Below, one piece after another: positions 35,358 through 44,063 of a stretch of DNA of 64,000 nt. How positions within the stretch are numbered: position 1 is the stretch's first letter; the number at the start of each line of letters is the position of its first letter. The notes under the pieces were generated by a model that saw nothing but the letters and a program-made list of their open reading frames with translations, was not told the DNA's origin and searched no databases. A program made the translations under genes and the position numbers. The DNA comes from Caulobacter zeae. GTDB taxonomy: Bacteria > Pseudomonadota > Alphaproteobacteria > Caulobacterales > Caulobacteraceae. The stretch covers positions 62,001-126,000 of the forward strand of contig NZ_PJRS01000017.1 of NCBI RefSeq assembly GCF_002858925.1, read 5' to 3'.

Positions 35358-36824
35358 TCAGGCCGGCAGGGTCACCCGGGCCCGCAAGCCGCCCTCGGGG
35401 CGGTTCAGCAGAGTCACGTCGCCGCCGTGGGCGCGGGCCAACGAACGGACCACGGCCAGGCCAAGCCCGATGCCGCCGGTCTCGCGATTGCGCGAGGGCT
35501 CGCCGCGGAAGAACGGCTCGAACACGCGCTCGAGTTCGGCCGAAGGCACGCCCGGGCCGTCGTCGTCGACTTCGAGGATCGCGCCGCCACCCTGGCGATA
35601 GACCCGGCCGCGCGCGGCGCCGCCGTACTTGAGGGCGTTTTCGACCAGGTTGGTGACCAGGCGCTTCAGCGCAATCGGGTCGCCCTCGATGACGATCTTG
35701 TCGCCTTCCTCGGCCGTGGCGTCGCCGCCGGTCTCGGCCGCTTCGTCCATGACGCTTTCCAGCAGCGAGGCCAGCTCCAGCTTGGTGCGCTCGGCCGGGC
35801 GGCTGGTGTCGCGCACGAAGGCCAGGGTGGCCGAGATCATCGCCTCCATCTGGTCGATGTCGCTCTCGAGCTTGCTGCGGACGTCGTCGGGCGTGGTCTC
35901 GATGCGGAAGCGAAGGCGCGTCAGCGGCGTGCGCAGGTCGTGGGCCACCGCGCCGATCATGGCCGTGCGGTCCTCGACATAGCGGCGCAGGCGTTCCTGC
36001 ATCTCGTTGAAGGCGTTGGCGGCGGCGGCCACCTCGGCCGAGCCCGACAGGCTGAGCGGCGGCGCGCGCGGGTCGCGGCCCAGGCGCTCGGCGGCGGCGG
36101 CGAAGGCGGTGATCGGACCGGCCAGGCGACGGGCGAACAGCCAGGCCAGCGGCGACACGGCGACGACCGACAGGGCCAGGATCAGCAGGATCCGCACCTG
36201 CCAGGTGTCGCGCAGGACGGTGAACTTGGGCTCGACCACCAGCCAGCGGCCGTCGGCCTGGCGGATGCCCAGCTCGAAATCGCCGAACAGGAAGGGCTCG
36301 TCGCGCATGATGGCCGCGATACGGTCGGCCAGGATCTGGGCGCCGGGAGACTTCGGGCCGGCCGCGCCGGGCGGCGGCGGGGGAGGGCCGCCGGGGCCGC
36401 CAGGACCAGGGCCAGGGCGCGGACCGCCAGGACCTGGCGGCGGCGGCGGGCCCTTCTGCCGCGCGGTGCGGACGAAGAAGCGCGGGCCGTTCTCGGTGCG
36501 GATCGAGATCCGGTCGACCGGCACGTTCAGCTCGCGGCCGATGGCGGCCTTGAACTCGGCGCGGCGCTGGGAGTCCTCGCCGTCGGGCTTGATGCTCGTG
36601 CGATGGCGAACGACCAGCGGACGGCCGTCGCGCGGATGCACGGTCTGGCCGGTCTTCAGCGCCCGGCTGATCTCGCTGAGCTTGTAGAGTTCGGGAGGGG
36701 GCGGCGGCACGTTGAACACGACCGCCACGCAGATCAGGATCGTAGCGACCAGTGTGACGAGCGCCAGTCCCAGGGCCTGGGCGAACAGGGGCGCGCCGCC
36801 ACGCCCCGGGACTGCGAACTTCAT
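35358..36824 (-). CDS. Sensor histidine kinase with a proline-rich periplasmic domain
   Basis: 488 residues. TM1 is about 13-38, a periplasmic domain about 39-205, TM2 about 208-228 (ILLILALSVVAVSPLAWLF), then HAMP. The phosphorylated His is in IGAVAHDLRTPLTRLRFR. ATPase boxes are LVTNLVENALKYGG, VDDDGPGVP and GGIGLGLAVVRSLA. The periplasmic part contains a Pro/Gly run of about 30 residues, unusual for a sensor and echoed in the neighbouring EF-hand lipoprotein. Its ATG overlaps the regulator's stop (ATGA). Confidence 0.93.
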   Translation of the reverse strand: MKFAVPGRGGAPLFAQALGLALVTLVATILICVAVVFNVPPPPPELYKLSEISRALKTGQTVHPRDGRPLVVRHRTSIKPDGEDSQRRAEFKAAIGRELNVPVDRISIRTENGPRFFVRTARQKGPPPPPGPGGPRPGPGPGGPGGPPPPPPGAAGPKSPGAQILADRIAAIMRDEPFLFGDFELGIRQADGRWLVVEPKFTVLRDTWQVRILLILALSVVAVSPLAWLFARRLAGPITAFAAAAERLGRDPRAPPLSLSGSAEVAAAANAFNEMQERLRRYVEDRTAMIGAVAHDLRTPLTRLRFRIETTPDDVRSKLESDIDQMEAMISATLAFVRDTSRPAERTKLELASLLESVMDEAAETGGDATAEEGDKIVIEGDPIALKRLVTNLVENALKYGGAARGRVYRQGGGAILEVDDDGPGVPSAELERVFEPFFRGEPSRNRETGGIGLGLAVVRSLARAHGGDVTLLNRPEGGLRARVTLPA

Positions 36825-37588
36825 GGCGTGCGGGTGACCTTGGGCGTGAACATGTAGCCCTCGCTGCGGATCGTGCGGATCAGCTCGCCGCCGCCGCCGT
36901 CGTCGAGCTTGCGGCGCAGCCGGCTGATCTGGACGTCGATGGCGCGGTCGTAGGCGTCGCTGTCGCGACCGCGGGCCAGGTCGAGGAGCTGGTCGCGGGT
37001 CAGCACGCGCTGCGGGCGTTCGACGAAGGCGCGCAGCAGCGAGAACTCGCCGCTGGAGAGGTTGACCACCACCGACTGCGGCGAGCGCAGTTCGCGGCGG
37101 ACGAGATCCAGGCGCCAGCCGGCGAACTCGCAGGCTGCGCCCATGGTGTCGTCGCTGGAGCGCGGCTCGGTGCGGCGGCGCAGGACGGCGCGCACGCGGG
37201 CCAGGAGCTCGCGCGGATTGCACGGCTTGGGCAGGTAGTCGTCGGCGCCGAGCTCGAGGCCGACGATGCGGTCGGTTTCCTCGCCCATGGCCGAGAGCAT
37301 GATGATGGCGGGGCCGTCCTGCGCGGCGAGGCGGCGGCAGATCGCCAGACCGTCTTCGCCCGGCAGCATGACGTCGAGCACCACCAGGTCGACCGGGCCC
37401 TTGGCCAGGGCCTGTTCCATGGTGCGCGCGTCCTGGGCCGTGTCGACGACATAGCCGTGGCGGACGAGGAAATCGGACACGACGTCGCGGATGCCCGGAT
37501 CGTCGTCGACGATCAGGATGCGGGCGCCGGCGCCCTTGGCGGTGTCCGCGACGGCGGCGGACGAGGCGGTGGTCGGGGAGGTCTCCAT
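36821..37588 (-). CDS. OmpR-family response regulator
   Basis: 255 residues. The receiver domain (about 22-140) shows ILIVDDDPGIRD, the phospho-acceptor Asp in DLVVLDVMLPGEDG and the Lys in DYLPKPCNPRELLAR. A winged-helix DNA-binding domain (about 155-250) ends RAIDVQISRLRRKLDDG and RTIRSEGYMF. It is the first gene of the RR-HK-EF-hand operon and is divergent from the secreted EF-hand gene at 37693, a plausible target. Confidence 0.93.
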   Translation of the reverse strand: METSPTTASSAAVADTAKGAGARILIVDDDPGIRDVVSDFLVRHGYVVDTAQDARTMEQALAKGPVDLVVLDVMLPGEDGLAICRRLAAQDGPAIIMLSAMGEETDRIVGLELGADDYLPKPCNPRELLARVRAVLRRRTEPRSSDDTMGAACEFAGWRLDLVRRELRSPQSVVVNLSSGEFSLLRAFVERPQRVLTRDQLLDLARGRDSDAYDRAIDVQISRLRRKLDDGGGGELIRTIRSEGYMFTPKVTRTP

Positions 37589-37692
37589 GCCGATGGTCCT
37601 TTCATGCCCCTGTCACCGTCAGATTTCACGCTTGCAACAGGCGCGCAACCTGATCGTGGCCCCCTAGCGTCAAATCGCCACGGAGCGTCTTC

Positions 37693-38136
37693 ATGAACCG
37701 ACTCGTTTCCGCCGTCCTCGGATTGTCACTGCTGGGGGCCGCGGCCGCCCACGCCCAGCCTGGTCCCGGCATGCGCGGCCCGGACGCCGACGGCGACGGC
37801 GTCGTCACCGCCGCCGAGTACGAGGCCTCGGCCTTGCAGCGCTTCGAGCGCATGGACGCCAACAAGGACGGCGTCATCGACGCGGCCGAGATCGAGGCCA
37901 TCAAGCAGCGCTTCGCCCAGCGCGAGGGGCAGGGCGGTCCCGGCGGCGGTTTCGGCGGCCGGATGCTGGCTCAGCTGGCCGCGCAGGACGTCGACAAGGA
38001 CGGCAGGATCACCAAGGACGAGGCCCTGGCCGCCAGCCGCGCCCAGTTCACGGCGTCCGACAAGAACGGCGACGGCAAGCTGGCCGGCGACGAGTTCCGC
38101 CCAGGCCCCCCCGGCGGTCCGCCGCCGCGTCAGTAG
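37693..38136 (+). CDS. Secreted EF-hand (calcium-binding) protein
   Basis: 147 residues with a signal peptide (MNRLVSAVLGLSLLGAAAAHA). Four canonical EF-hand loops follow in two pairs: DADGDGVVTAAE, DANKDGVIDAAE, DVDKDGRITKDE and DKNGDGKLAGDE. It is a calmodulin-like periplasmic Ca2+ binder. The 104-bp gap to the divergent response regulator would hold both promoters. Together with the EF-hand lipoprotein it flanks the two-component genes. Confidence 0.9.
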   Translation: MNRLVSAVLGLSLLGAAAAHAQPGPGMRGPDADGDGVVTAAEYEASALQRFERMDANKDGVIDAAEIEAIKQRFAQREGQGGPGGGFGGRMLAQLAAQDVDKDGRITKDEALAASRAQFTASDKNGDGKLAGDEFRPGPPGGPPPRQ

Positions 38137-38143
38137 GGATGGC

Positions 38144-38854
38144 TCACCCCGGCGAGCGGTTCACCGGAGCCGTGTAGCCGGGGCCCTTCATGGCCGCCAC
38201 CGCGCGGTCGCCGACGAAGGGGTTGGTGCGGCGCTCGGCGCCGAAGCTCGACATGGGCCCGTGGCCCGGCACGAAGCGGATGTCGTCGCCCAACGGCCAC
38301 AGCTTGCCGGTGATGGCGTCGATCAGGTCCTGGTGGTTGCCGCGCGGGAAGTCGGTGCGGCCGATCGAGCCCTGGAACAGCACGTCGCCGACCTGGGCGA
38401 ACTTCGTCTCGCGGTGGAAGAACACCACGTGGCCCGGCGTGTGGCCCGGGCAGTGCAGGACCTCGAACTCCGTCTCGCCCAGGGTGACGACGTCGCCGTC
38501 CTCCAGCCAGCGGTCGGGCACGAAGATACGAGCCTCGGGCATGCCGTACATCTCGCCGCTTTCCTGGATGCGGTCGATCCAGAACTGGTCGTCCTTGTGC
38601 GGCCCCTCGATCGGGACGCCGGTCTTGGCCTTCAGCTCGGCCGCGCCGCCGGCGTGGTCCATGTGGCCGTGGGTGATCCAGATCTTCTCCAGGGTCAGGC
38701 CCTGGTCCGTCAGCGCGCGCAGCAGGCGGTCGACCTCGCCGCCCGGATCGATGATCGCGGCCTTCTTGGTCTTGGAGCACCAGACGATCGTGCAGTTCTG
38801 CTGCAGCGGCGTGACCGGGGCGATGACGGCGCTGATGGGCGACGAGGAGGTCAA
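38144..38854 (-). CDS. MBL-fold hydrolase (glyoxalase II-like)
   Basis: This 236-residue metallo-beta-lactamase-fold protein has the metal motif ITHGHMDHAGG (HxHxDH), further ligands in HCPGHTPGHVVFF, VGDVLFQGSIGRTD and FVPGHGPMSSFG. It resembles the YcbL type II glyoxalase branch, which hydrolyses S-lactoylglutathione or related thioesters. The start is a TTG at 38854 with GGAG eight bases before it; no ATG is better placed. Confidence 0.86.
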   Translation of the reverse strand: MTSSSPISAVIAPVTPLQQNCTIVWCSKTKKAAIIDPGGEVDRLLRALTDQGLTLEKIWITHGHMDHAGGAAELKAKTGVPIEGPHKDDQFWIDRIQESGEMYGMPEARIFVPDRWLEDGDVVTLGETEFEVLHCPGHTPGHVVFFHRETKFAQVGDVLFQGSIGRTDFPRGNHQDLIDAITGKLWPLGDDIRFVPGHGPMSSFGAERRTNPFVGDRAVAAMKGPGYTAPVNRSPG

Positions 38855-38861
38855 GGTGTCG

Positions 38862-38902
38862 GCTCCAAACGAAAACGGGCGGGAACCGAAGTTCCCGCCC
38901 GT
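38862..38902 (-). terminator. Terminator of the amino-acid permease gene
   Basis: A perfect 12-bp stem, ACGGGCGGGAAC with GTTCCCGCCCGT around CGAA, is followed on the minus strand by TTTTCGTTT. It lies 27 bp after the permease stop and just before the MBL gene's TTG start. Confidence 0.8.
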
Positions 38903-38928
38903 CTGAACTAGAGACTACTGTCTCGAGA

Positions 38929-40545
38929 TCAAGACCGTTCCTCGGGCGAGCCCGGGGCTGGGGCGCCCGGCATCGGCGGCACGGGGCCGGCCGGCGCGTC
39001 GGCGGACAGTTCCGGCACGTCGATCAGGCCGCGGCCCAGGTGGCTCTTGCGAACGCCGTAGGCCAGGTAGATCAGCAGGCCGATGGCGCCCCAGATCGGC
39101 AGCACCAGCATGGCTTCGGCCGGCAGGTTGAAGTAGAGGGCCGCGCAGCCGACCATGGCCAGCGGAGCCACGACCCACACCAGCGGGGTCTTGAACGGGC
39201 GCGGACGGTTCGGATCCTTCACGCGCAGCACCATCACCGCGATCGCCACCATGAAGAAGGCGAACAGGGTGCCCGAGTTCGAGATGTCGGCCAGCTGGCC
39301 CACCGGGAAGAAGGCGGCGGCGATGGCGACGAAGATGCCCGTGACGATGGTCACGATGTAGGGCGTCTTGAACTTCGGGTGGATGGTGGCGAGCTTTTCC
39401 GGCAACAGGCCGTCGCGGGCCATGACGAAGAAGATGCGGGTCTGGCCGTAGATCATCATCAGGATGACCGAGGGCAGGGCCAGATTGGCGGCCAGGCCCA
39501 GGGCGTTGCCGACCACCGGCCAGTTGATCTCGCGCAGGACGTGGGCGAGGGCTTCGTTCGAGCAGACCAGGCGGCCGCTGTTGTCGGCCAGCGAGCAGGC
39601 GGCCTGGAAGGCGGCCGAGCCGGGCTGGACGGCCGAGCCGTCGGCGCCGAACACCGGCTGGGCGCCGATGGCGCCGATCGCGCCGGCGGCGACCAGCAGG
39701 TAGAAGATGGTGCAGAGCGCCAGGCTGCCGATCAGGCCGATCGGCACGTTGCGCTGCGGGTTCTTGGTCTCTTCGGCGGCGGTCGACACGGCGTCGAAGC
39801 CGACATAGGCGAAGAAGATCGAGGCGGCGGCGCCGACGATGCCCATGCCGCTGGTGCCTTCCGGACCGAACCAGCCATTGGGGGCGAAGGGCGAGAAGTT
39901 GCCGCTCTTGATGACCGGGATGGTCAGCACGATGAAGGCGGTCAGGGCGGTGACCTTGATGGCCACGAGCACGGCGTTGACGCGGGCGCTCTCGGTGGTG
40001 CCGACGACCAGCAGGGCGGTGACCGACAGCGCCACGATGATGGCCGGGACGTTGACGATGCCGGCGCTGAAGTCGGCGACGGGGATGAAGCCGTTCATCG
40101 ACCAGGCCGGACCGGCCTTGAACAGGGCTGGCCACTGGAAGCCCAGCGCGTTCTCGATCAGGCCGAGGAAGTAGCCGGACCAGCCGGCCGACACGGCGCT
40201 GGCGGCGACGGCGTATTCGAGGATCAGCGCCCAGCCGACCATCCAGGCCAGCGGCTCGCCCATCACGGCGTAGGAATAGGTGTAGGCCGAGCCCGAGACG
40301 GGGACCATCGAGGCCAGTTCGGAATAGCAGAGCGCGGCGATGGCGCAGACGGCGCCGGCGATCACGAAGCTCCACATCATGCCGGGGCCCGCCTTCTGGG
40401 CGGCGGCGGCGGTCAGGACGAAGATCCCCGTACCGATGATGGCGCCCACCCCCAGCAGCGTCAGCTGGATCGGTCCGAGCGAGCGATGAAGGGATTTTTT
40501 CTCAGCCGTCGCAAGGATCGCATCAAGCGATTTAACGCGCCACAT
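38929..40545 (-). CDS. APC-family amino acid permease
   Basis: 538 residues with about 12 transmembrane helices. The substrate-binding loop of TM1 reads LGVGAIIGTGIFVLTAAAAQ, and SELASMVPVSGSAYTYSYAVMGE and FFAYVGFDAVSTAAEETKNPQRNVP are classic APC cationic-type amino-acid transporter blocks. The tail is Pro/Ala-rich. AGGAGG precedes the ATG. The gene stands alone, divergent from hrpB. Confidence 0.92.
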   Translation of the reverse strand: MWRVKSLDAILATAEKKSLHRSLGPIQLTLLGVGAIIGTGIFVLTAAAAQKAGPGMMWSFVIAGAVCAIAALCYSELASMVPVSGSAYTYSYAVMGEPLAWMVGWALILEYAVAASAVSAGWSGYFLGLIENALGFQWPALFKAGPAWSMNGFIPVADFSAGIVNVPAIIVALSVTALLVVGTTESARVNAVLVAIKVTALTAFIVLTIPVIKSGNFSPFAPNGWFGPEGTSGMGIVGAAASIFFAYVGFDAVSTAAEETKNPQRNVPIGLIGSLALCTIFYLLVAAGAIGAIGAQPVFGADGSAVQPGSAAFQAACSLADNSGRLVCSNEALAHVLREINWPVVGNALGLAANLALPSVILMMIYGQTRIFFVMARDGLLPEKLATIHPKFKTPYIVTIVTGIFVAIAAAFFPVGQLADISNSGTLFAFFMVAIAVMVLRVKDPNRPRPFKTPLVWVVAPLAMVGCAALYFNLPAEAMLVLPIWGAIGLLIYLAYGVRKSHLGRGLIDVPELSADAPAGPVPPMPGAPAPGSPEERS

Positions 40546-40726
40546 AGTTCCTCCTGGATAGGCAAGACTCCCCCCCGGGGGTCGCCTTTGGAAAATTTTG
40601 CGGACGGTGACCCGTTTATGAGCATGGGGTCAAGGCCGCGCCGCCGAAGCGCGTAAATGTTCTCCACACCTTAGGCTAGTCCAGTCCTGCTTGGCGTTGA
40701 TCCCCAGCCCAGCTAAAGCCGGCGCG

Positions 40727-43171
40727 ATGCTGCCCATTTTTCAGGCCATTCCCGCGCTCAAAGGCGCCTTGTCCGAACGCGAGACCGCCGTTCTCGTCGC
40801 GCCTCCGGGGGCGGGCAAGACCACGGCCGTCCCCCTGGCCCTGCTGGAGGAAGCATGGGTCGGCGACGGCAAGATCGTCATGCTGGAGCCGCGCCGCCTG
40901 GCCGCCCGGGCGGCGGCCGCGCGCATGGCCCAGACCCTGGGCGAGGCGGTCGGCGAGACGGTCGGCTTCCGGGTGCGGTTGCAGTCCAAGGTGTCGGCCA
41001 GGACGCGGGTGGAAGTGGTCACCGAGGGCGTCTTTACCCGGATGATTCTCGACGACCCGGGCCTGGACGGCGTGGCCTGCGTGATCTTCGACGAGTTCCA
41101 CGAGCGCAGCCTGGACGCCGACCTGGGCCTGGCCCTGGCGCGCGACAGCCAGGGCCTGCTGCGCGACGACCTGAAGATCCTGGTGATGTCGGCCACGCTG
41201 GACGGCGCGCGTGTCTCGGCCCTGCTGGGCGATGCGCCGGTGGTGGAGAGCGAGGGCCGGATGTTCCCGGTCGAGACCCGCTATCTGGGCCGCGACGACC
41301 GCCAGCGTCTGGAGGAGCGTGTCGGCCGCGCCGTCGAACGGGCCCTGGCCGAGGAGACCGGCTCGATCCTCGTCTTCCTGCCGGGGCAGGGCGAGATCCG
41401 CCGGGCCGAGAGCTGGCTGGCCGAGCGCCTGCGCCGTCCGGACGTCGACCTGGCGCCGCTCTATGGCGCGCTGGAGCCGGCCGAGCAGGACCGCGCCGTC
41501 CAGCCCGCGCCGGCCGGCCGCCGCAAGGTGGTGCTGGCCACCTCGATCGCCGAGACCAGCCTGACCATCGAGGGCGTGCGCGTCGTCATCGACGCAGGGC
41601 TCTCGCGCGTGCCGCGCTTCGATCCGTCCAGCGGCCTGACCCGGCTGGAGACGGTGCGGGTGGCCCGCGCCGCCGCCGACCAGCGCCGGGGCCGCGCCGG
41701 TCGCACCGAGCCCGGCGTCTGCTACCGCCTGTGGGACGAGCCGGAGACCCGTTCTCTGCCCGCCTTCGCGCGGCCCGAAATCCTCGAAGCCGACCTCTCG
41801 CGCCTGGCGCTGGACCTGGCCCGCTGGGGCGCCAAGGACGCGGAGGGCCTGGCGTTCCTCGACCCGCCGCCGCGCGCGGCCTTCACCGAGGCGCGGGCGC
41901 TGCTGAACCGCTTGCAGGCGCTGGACGCCAATGGCGGGCTGACGGCGCACGGCAAGGCGCTGTCGAACATGCCGCTCGCTCCGCGTCTGGCCCACATGGT
42001 CGCCCGCGCCGCCGCCAGCGGCCAGGCCCACCGCGCCGCCGAGATCGCCGCCGTGCTCAGTGAGCAGGGCCTGGGCGGCCGGGGCGTCGACCTGCGCGGC
42101 CGGCTGGAGGGCTTCGGCCGCGACCGCGCGCCCCGCGCTCGCGACGCCCGGGCGCTGGCCGAGCGCTGGTCGCGCCAGGCCGGCAAGCCCAGCGGCGCCG
42201 AGCCCCTCGACGACGCCCTGCTGCTGGCCGAGGCCTATCCCGAGCGGGTGGCCCGGGCGCGCGGCAAGCCCGGCGAATACCAGCTGGCCAGCGGCCGCGG
42301 CGTCTATCTGGAGCCGACCGACGCCCTGGCCCGCGAGACCTGGCTGGCCGTCGGCGAACTGGGCGGCGGCGACGCCCGCGACCGCATCCTGCTGGCCGCC
42401 CCCTTGGATGAAGAGAGCCTGCGCGCCGCCTTCGCCGACCGTCTGGTCGCGGAGGACCGTCTGGAGACCAGCGGCGGCGGCAAGCTACGCGCCAAGCGCC
42501 TGCTGCGCCTGGGCAAACTGGTGGTCGACGAGAAGATCATCGAAAAGCCCGACCCGGCCCTGATCGCCGGGGCCCTGGCCGACCAGGTGCGCGCCGACGG
42601 CCTGTCAGCCCTGAAGCTGGGCGAGCGGGGCAGGGGACTGCTCGACCGCGTGGCCTTCCTGCGGGCGCATGATGGCGAGGCCTGGCCGGACCTGTCGGAA
42701 GCGGCCCTGGTCGCACGGCTGGACGAATGGCTCGAACCCCTGCTGGCCGGCTGCTCGTCCCTGGCCAGCCTCGACGAGGCCACGCTGGAGGCGGCGATCA
42801 AGACCCTGATCCCGTGGAACATGCAGGGCCGCATAGAGGCCCAGGCCCCGGCGCGCTTCACCGCCCCCACCGGCTCGACCTTCGCCATCGACTATGGCGC
42901 GGAAGGCGGTCCGCGCGTCGAGGTGCGGGTGGGCGAACTTTACGGCCTGGCCGAGCACCCCTGCGTGGCCAACGGCAAGGTCCCCCTGACCCTGGCCCTG
43001 CTGTCGCCCGCCCACCGCCCGATCCAGATCACCAAGGACCTGCCGGGCTTCTGGAAGGGCTCCTGGTGCGAGGTGAAGATCGAGATGAAGGGGCGCTATC
43101 CCCGTCACGTGTGGCCGGACGATCCGGCGAGTGCGGCTCCGACGACAAGGGCTAAGCCGCGGGGGACGTGA
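40727..43171 (+). CDS. hrpB: ATP-dependent RNA helicase HrpB
   Basis: The 814-residue DEAH-box helicase has Walker A APPGAGKTTAVPLALLEE, DEFHERSLDADLGLALAR, motif III MSATLDG, motif V LATSIAETSLTIEGV and motif VI QRRGRAGRTEPGVCYRLW, then the HA2 and HrpB C-terminal domains with LTLALLSPAHRPIQITKDLPGFW (in pieces). It probably remodels RNA in the cytoplasm. The ATG at 40727 begins MLPIFQAIPALKGAL, the usual HrpB start; a TTG twelve codons upstream is possible. Confidence 0.93.
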   Translation: MLPIFQAIPALKGALSERETAVLVAPPGAGKTTAVPLALLEEAWVGDGKIVMLEPRRLAARAAAARMAQTLGEAVGETVGFRVRLQSKVSARTRVEVVTEGVFTRMILDDPGLDGVACVIFDEFHERSLDADLGLALARDSQGLLRDDLKILVMSATLDGARVSALLGDAPVVESEGRMFPVETRYLGRDDRQRLEERVGRAVERALAEETGSILVFLPGQGEIRRAESWLAERLRRPDVDLAPLYGALEPAEQDRAVQPAPAGRRKVVLATSIAETSLTIEGVRVVIDAGLSRVPRFDPSSGLTRLETVRVARAAADQRRGRAGRTEPGVCYRLWDEPETRSLPAFARPEILEADLSRLALDLARWGAKDAEGLAFLDPPPRAAFTEARALLNRLQALDANGGLTAHGKALSNMPLAPRLAHMVARAAASGQAHRAAEIAAVLSEQGLGGRGVDLRGRLEGFGRDRAPRARDARALAERWSRQAGKPSGAEPLDDALLLAEAYPERVARARGKPGEYQLASGRGVYLEPTDALARETWLAVGELGGGDARDRILLAAPLDEESLRAAFADRLVAEDRLETSGGGKLRAKRLLRLGKLVVDEKIIEKPDPALIAGALADQVRADGLSALKLGERGRGLLDRVAFLRAHDGEAWPDLSEAALVARLDEWLEPLLAGCSSLASLDEATLEAAIKTLIPWNMQGRIEAQAPARFTAPTGSTFAIDYGAEGGPRVEVRVGELYGLAEHPCVANGKVPLTLALLSPAHRPIQITKDLPGFWKGSWCEVKIEMKGRYPRHVWPDDPASAAPTTRAKPRGT

Positions 43172-43189
43172 GGGGGGGGGTGATTTGTA

Positions 43190-43218
43190 TTGACAATGTG
43201 GATACATATGCCAAATAT
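43190..43218 (+). promoter_or_regulatory. Consensus-like promoter of the toxin-antitoxin pair with overlapping dyad
   Basis: TTGACA (43190-43195) and AAATAT (43213-43218) are separated by 17 bp. A dyad TGTAT-N11-ATACA spans the -35. The ATG at 43225 would be about seven bases after the -10, so the transcript may be leaderless. A site here fits antitoxin autorepression. Confidence 0.5.
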
Positions 43219-43224
43219 GCGGGC

Positions 43225-43548
43225 ATGGTGAGAACCCAGGTCAAGGCTGCCTCAACCGCGTCAGCTGATGGCGATCCGCGCTCCGACACCAAGGGCTCGA
43301 TCAATCTTCGGATCGAGGCTCAGACCCGTCAGTTAATCGATGACGCCGCTGCCGTGCTCGGTAAGACCCGAACAGAGTTCATGGTCGATAGCGCGCGCGC
43401 GCTGGCGATCGATGTCTTGCTGGATCAACGTCTCTTTGTGCTCGACGCCGAGCGCTATCATACTTTCATGCATGCGCTCGATAACCCGCCGGCGCCAGGA
43501 CCAAAACTGCGCGCCCTTTTGCGGCGAACGCCCCAATGGTCGAGTTGA
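43225..43548 (+). CDS. DUF1778 (TacA-type) antitoxin
   Basis: 107 residues. The ribbon-helix-helix DNA-binding part is INLRIEAQTRQLIDDAAAVLGKTRTEFMVDSARALA (in pieces). The C-terminal toxin-neutralising part reads LLDQRLFVLDAERYHTFMHALDNPP. It represses its own promoter and binds the GNAT toxin. Start chosen at the ATG at 43225 rather than the longer frame reaching back to 43168, since the promoter lies in between. Base composition is lower in GC than the flanking genes. Confidence 0.88.
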   Translation: MVRTQVKAASTASADGDPRSDTKGSINLRIEAQTRQLIDDAAAVLGKTRTEFMVDSARALAIDVLLDQRLFVLDAERYHTFMHALDNPPAPGPKLRALLRRTPQWSS

Positions 43549-43571
43549 GTTCGTCTACTCCGCCACTATTC

Positions 43572-44063
43572 ATGCTCTCCGCACCTGTACCGCTTTCAGT
43601 CGACCACGATTTGTCGGTCTTCGATTGCGGGGTGGCGGTGCTGAACGATTGGCTCAAGCAGCGGGCGGCGAAGAACGAGAGCCGGTTTTCTCGCACCTAT
43701 GTAGTTCATGAAAGCGGTCAGGTCGTGGGCTACTACTGCATCTCCGCTGGCGCCGTTGAGCGAGCCGTTGCGCCCGGCAAGGTCCGGCGCAATGCTCCCA
43801 ACTCCATCCCAGTGTCGATTATCGGCCGCTTGGCCGTTAGCCGCTCCCATGCCGGCCGCGGGCTCGGCGCGGACCTTTTGGGGGATGCCTTGAGACGTAT
43901 TGCGCTGGCCTCGCAGAGCATCGGCATCGGCGCTGTCATGGTGCAGGCTAAGGACGAAGCCGCGAGGCGCTTCTACCTACGCTGTGCGGAATTCGAGGAA
44001 TACCCAGAAGAGAGCCGCACGCTCTACCTGCCTATCGAAACCGTCGTTGCGGCGTTCAGCTAG
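43572..44063 (+). CDS. GNAT acetyltransferase toxin (TacT-type)
   Basis: 163 residues in the GNAT fold. LSVDHDLSVFDCGVAVLNDWLKQRAAKNE, TYVVHESGQVVGYYCISAGAV, PVSIIGRLAVSRSHAGRGLGADLLGDALRR (acetyl-CoA loop) and EAARRFYLRCAEFE align with TacT. TacT toxins acetylate the amino group of charged tRNAs and stop translation. I start at MLSAPVPLS as in the family; an ATG at 43536 would overlap the antitoxin stop. The toxin stop TAG (44061-44063) overlaps the convergent HEPN gene's stop. Confidence 0.88.
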   Translation: MLSAPVPLSVDHDLSVFDCGVAVLNDWLKQRAAKNESRFSRTYVVHESGQVVGYYCISAGAVERAVAPGKVRRNAPNSIPVSIIGRLAVSRSHAGRGLGADLLGDALRRIALASQSIGIGAVMVQAKDEAARRFYLRCAEFEEYPEESRTLYLPIETVVAAFS

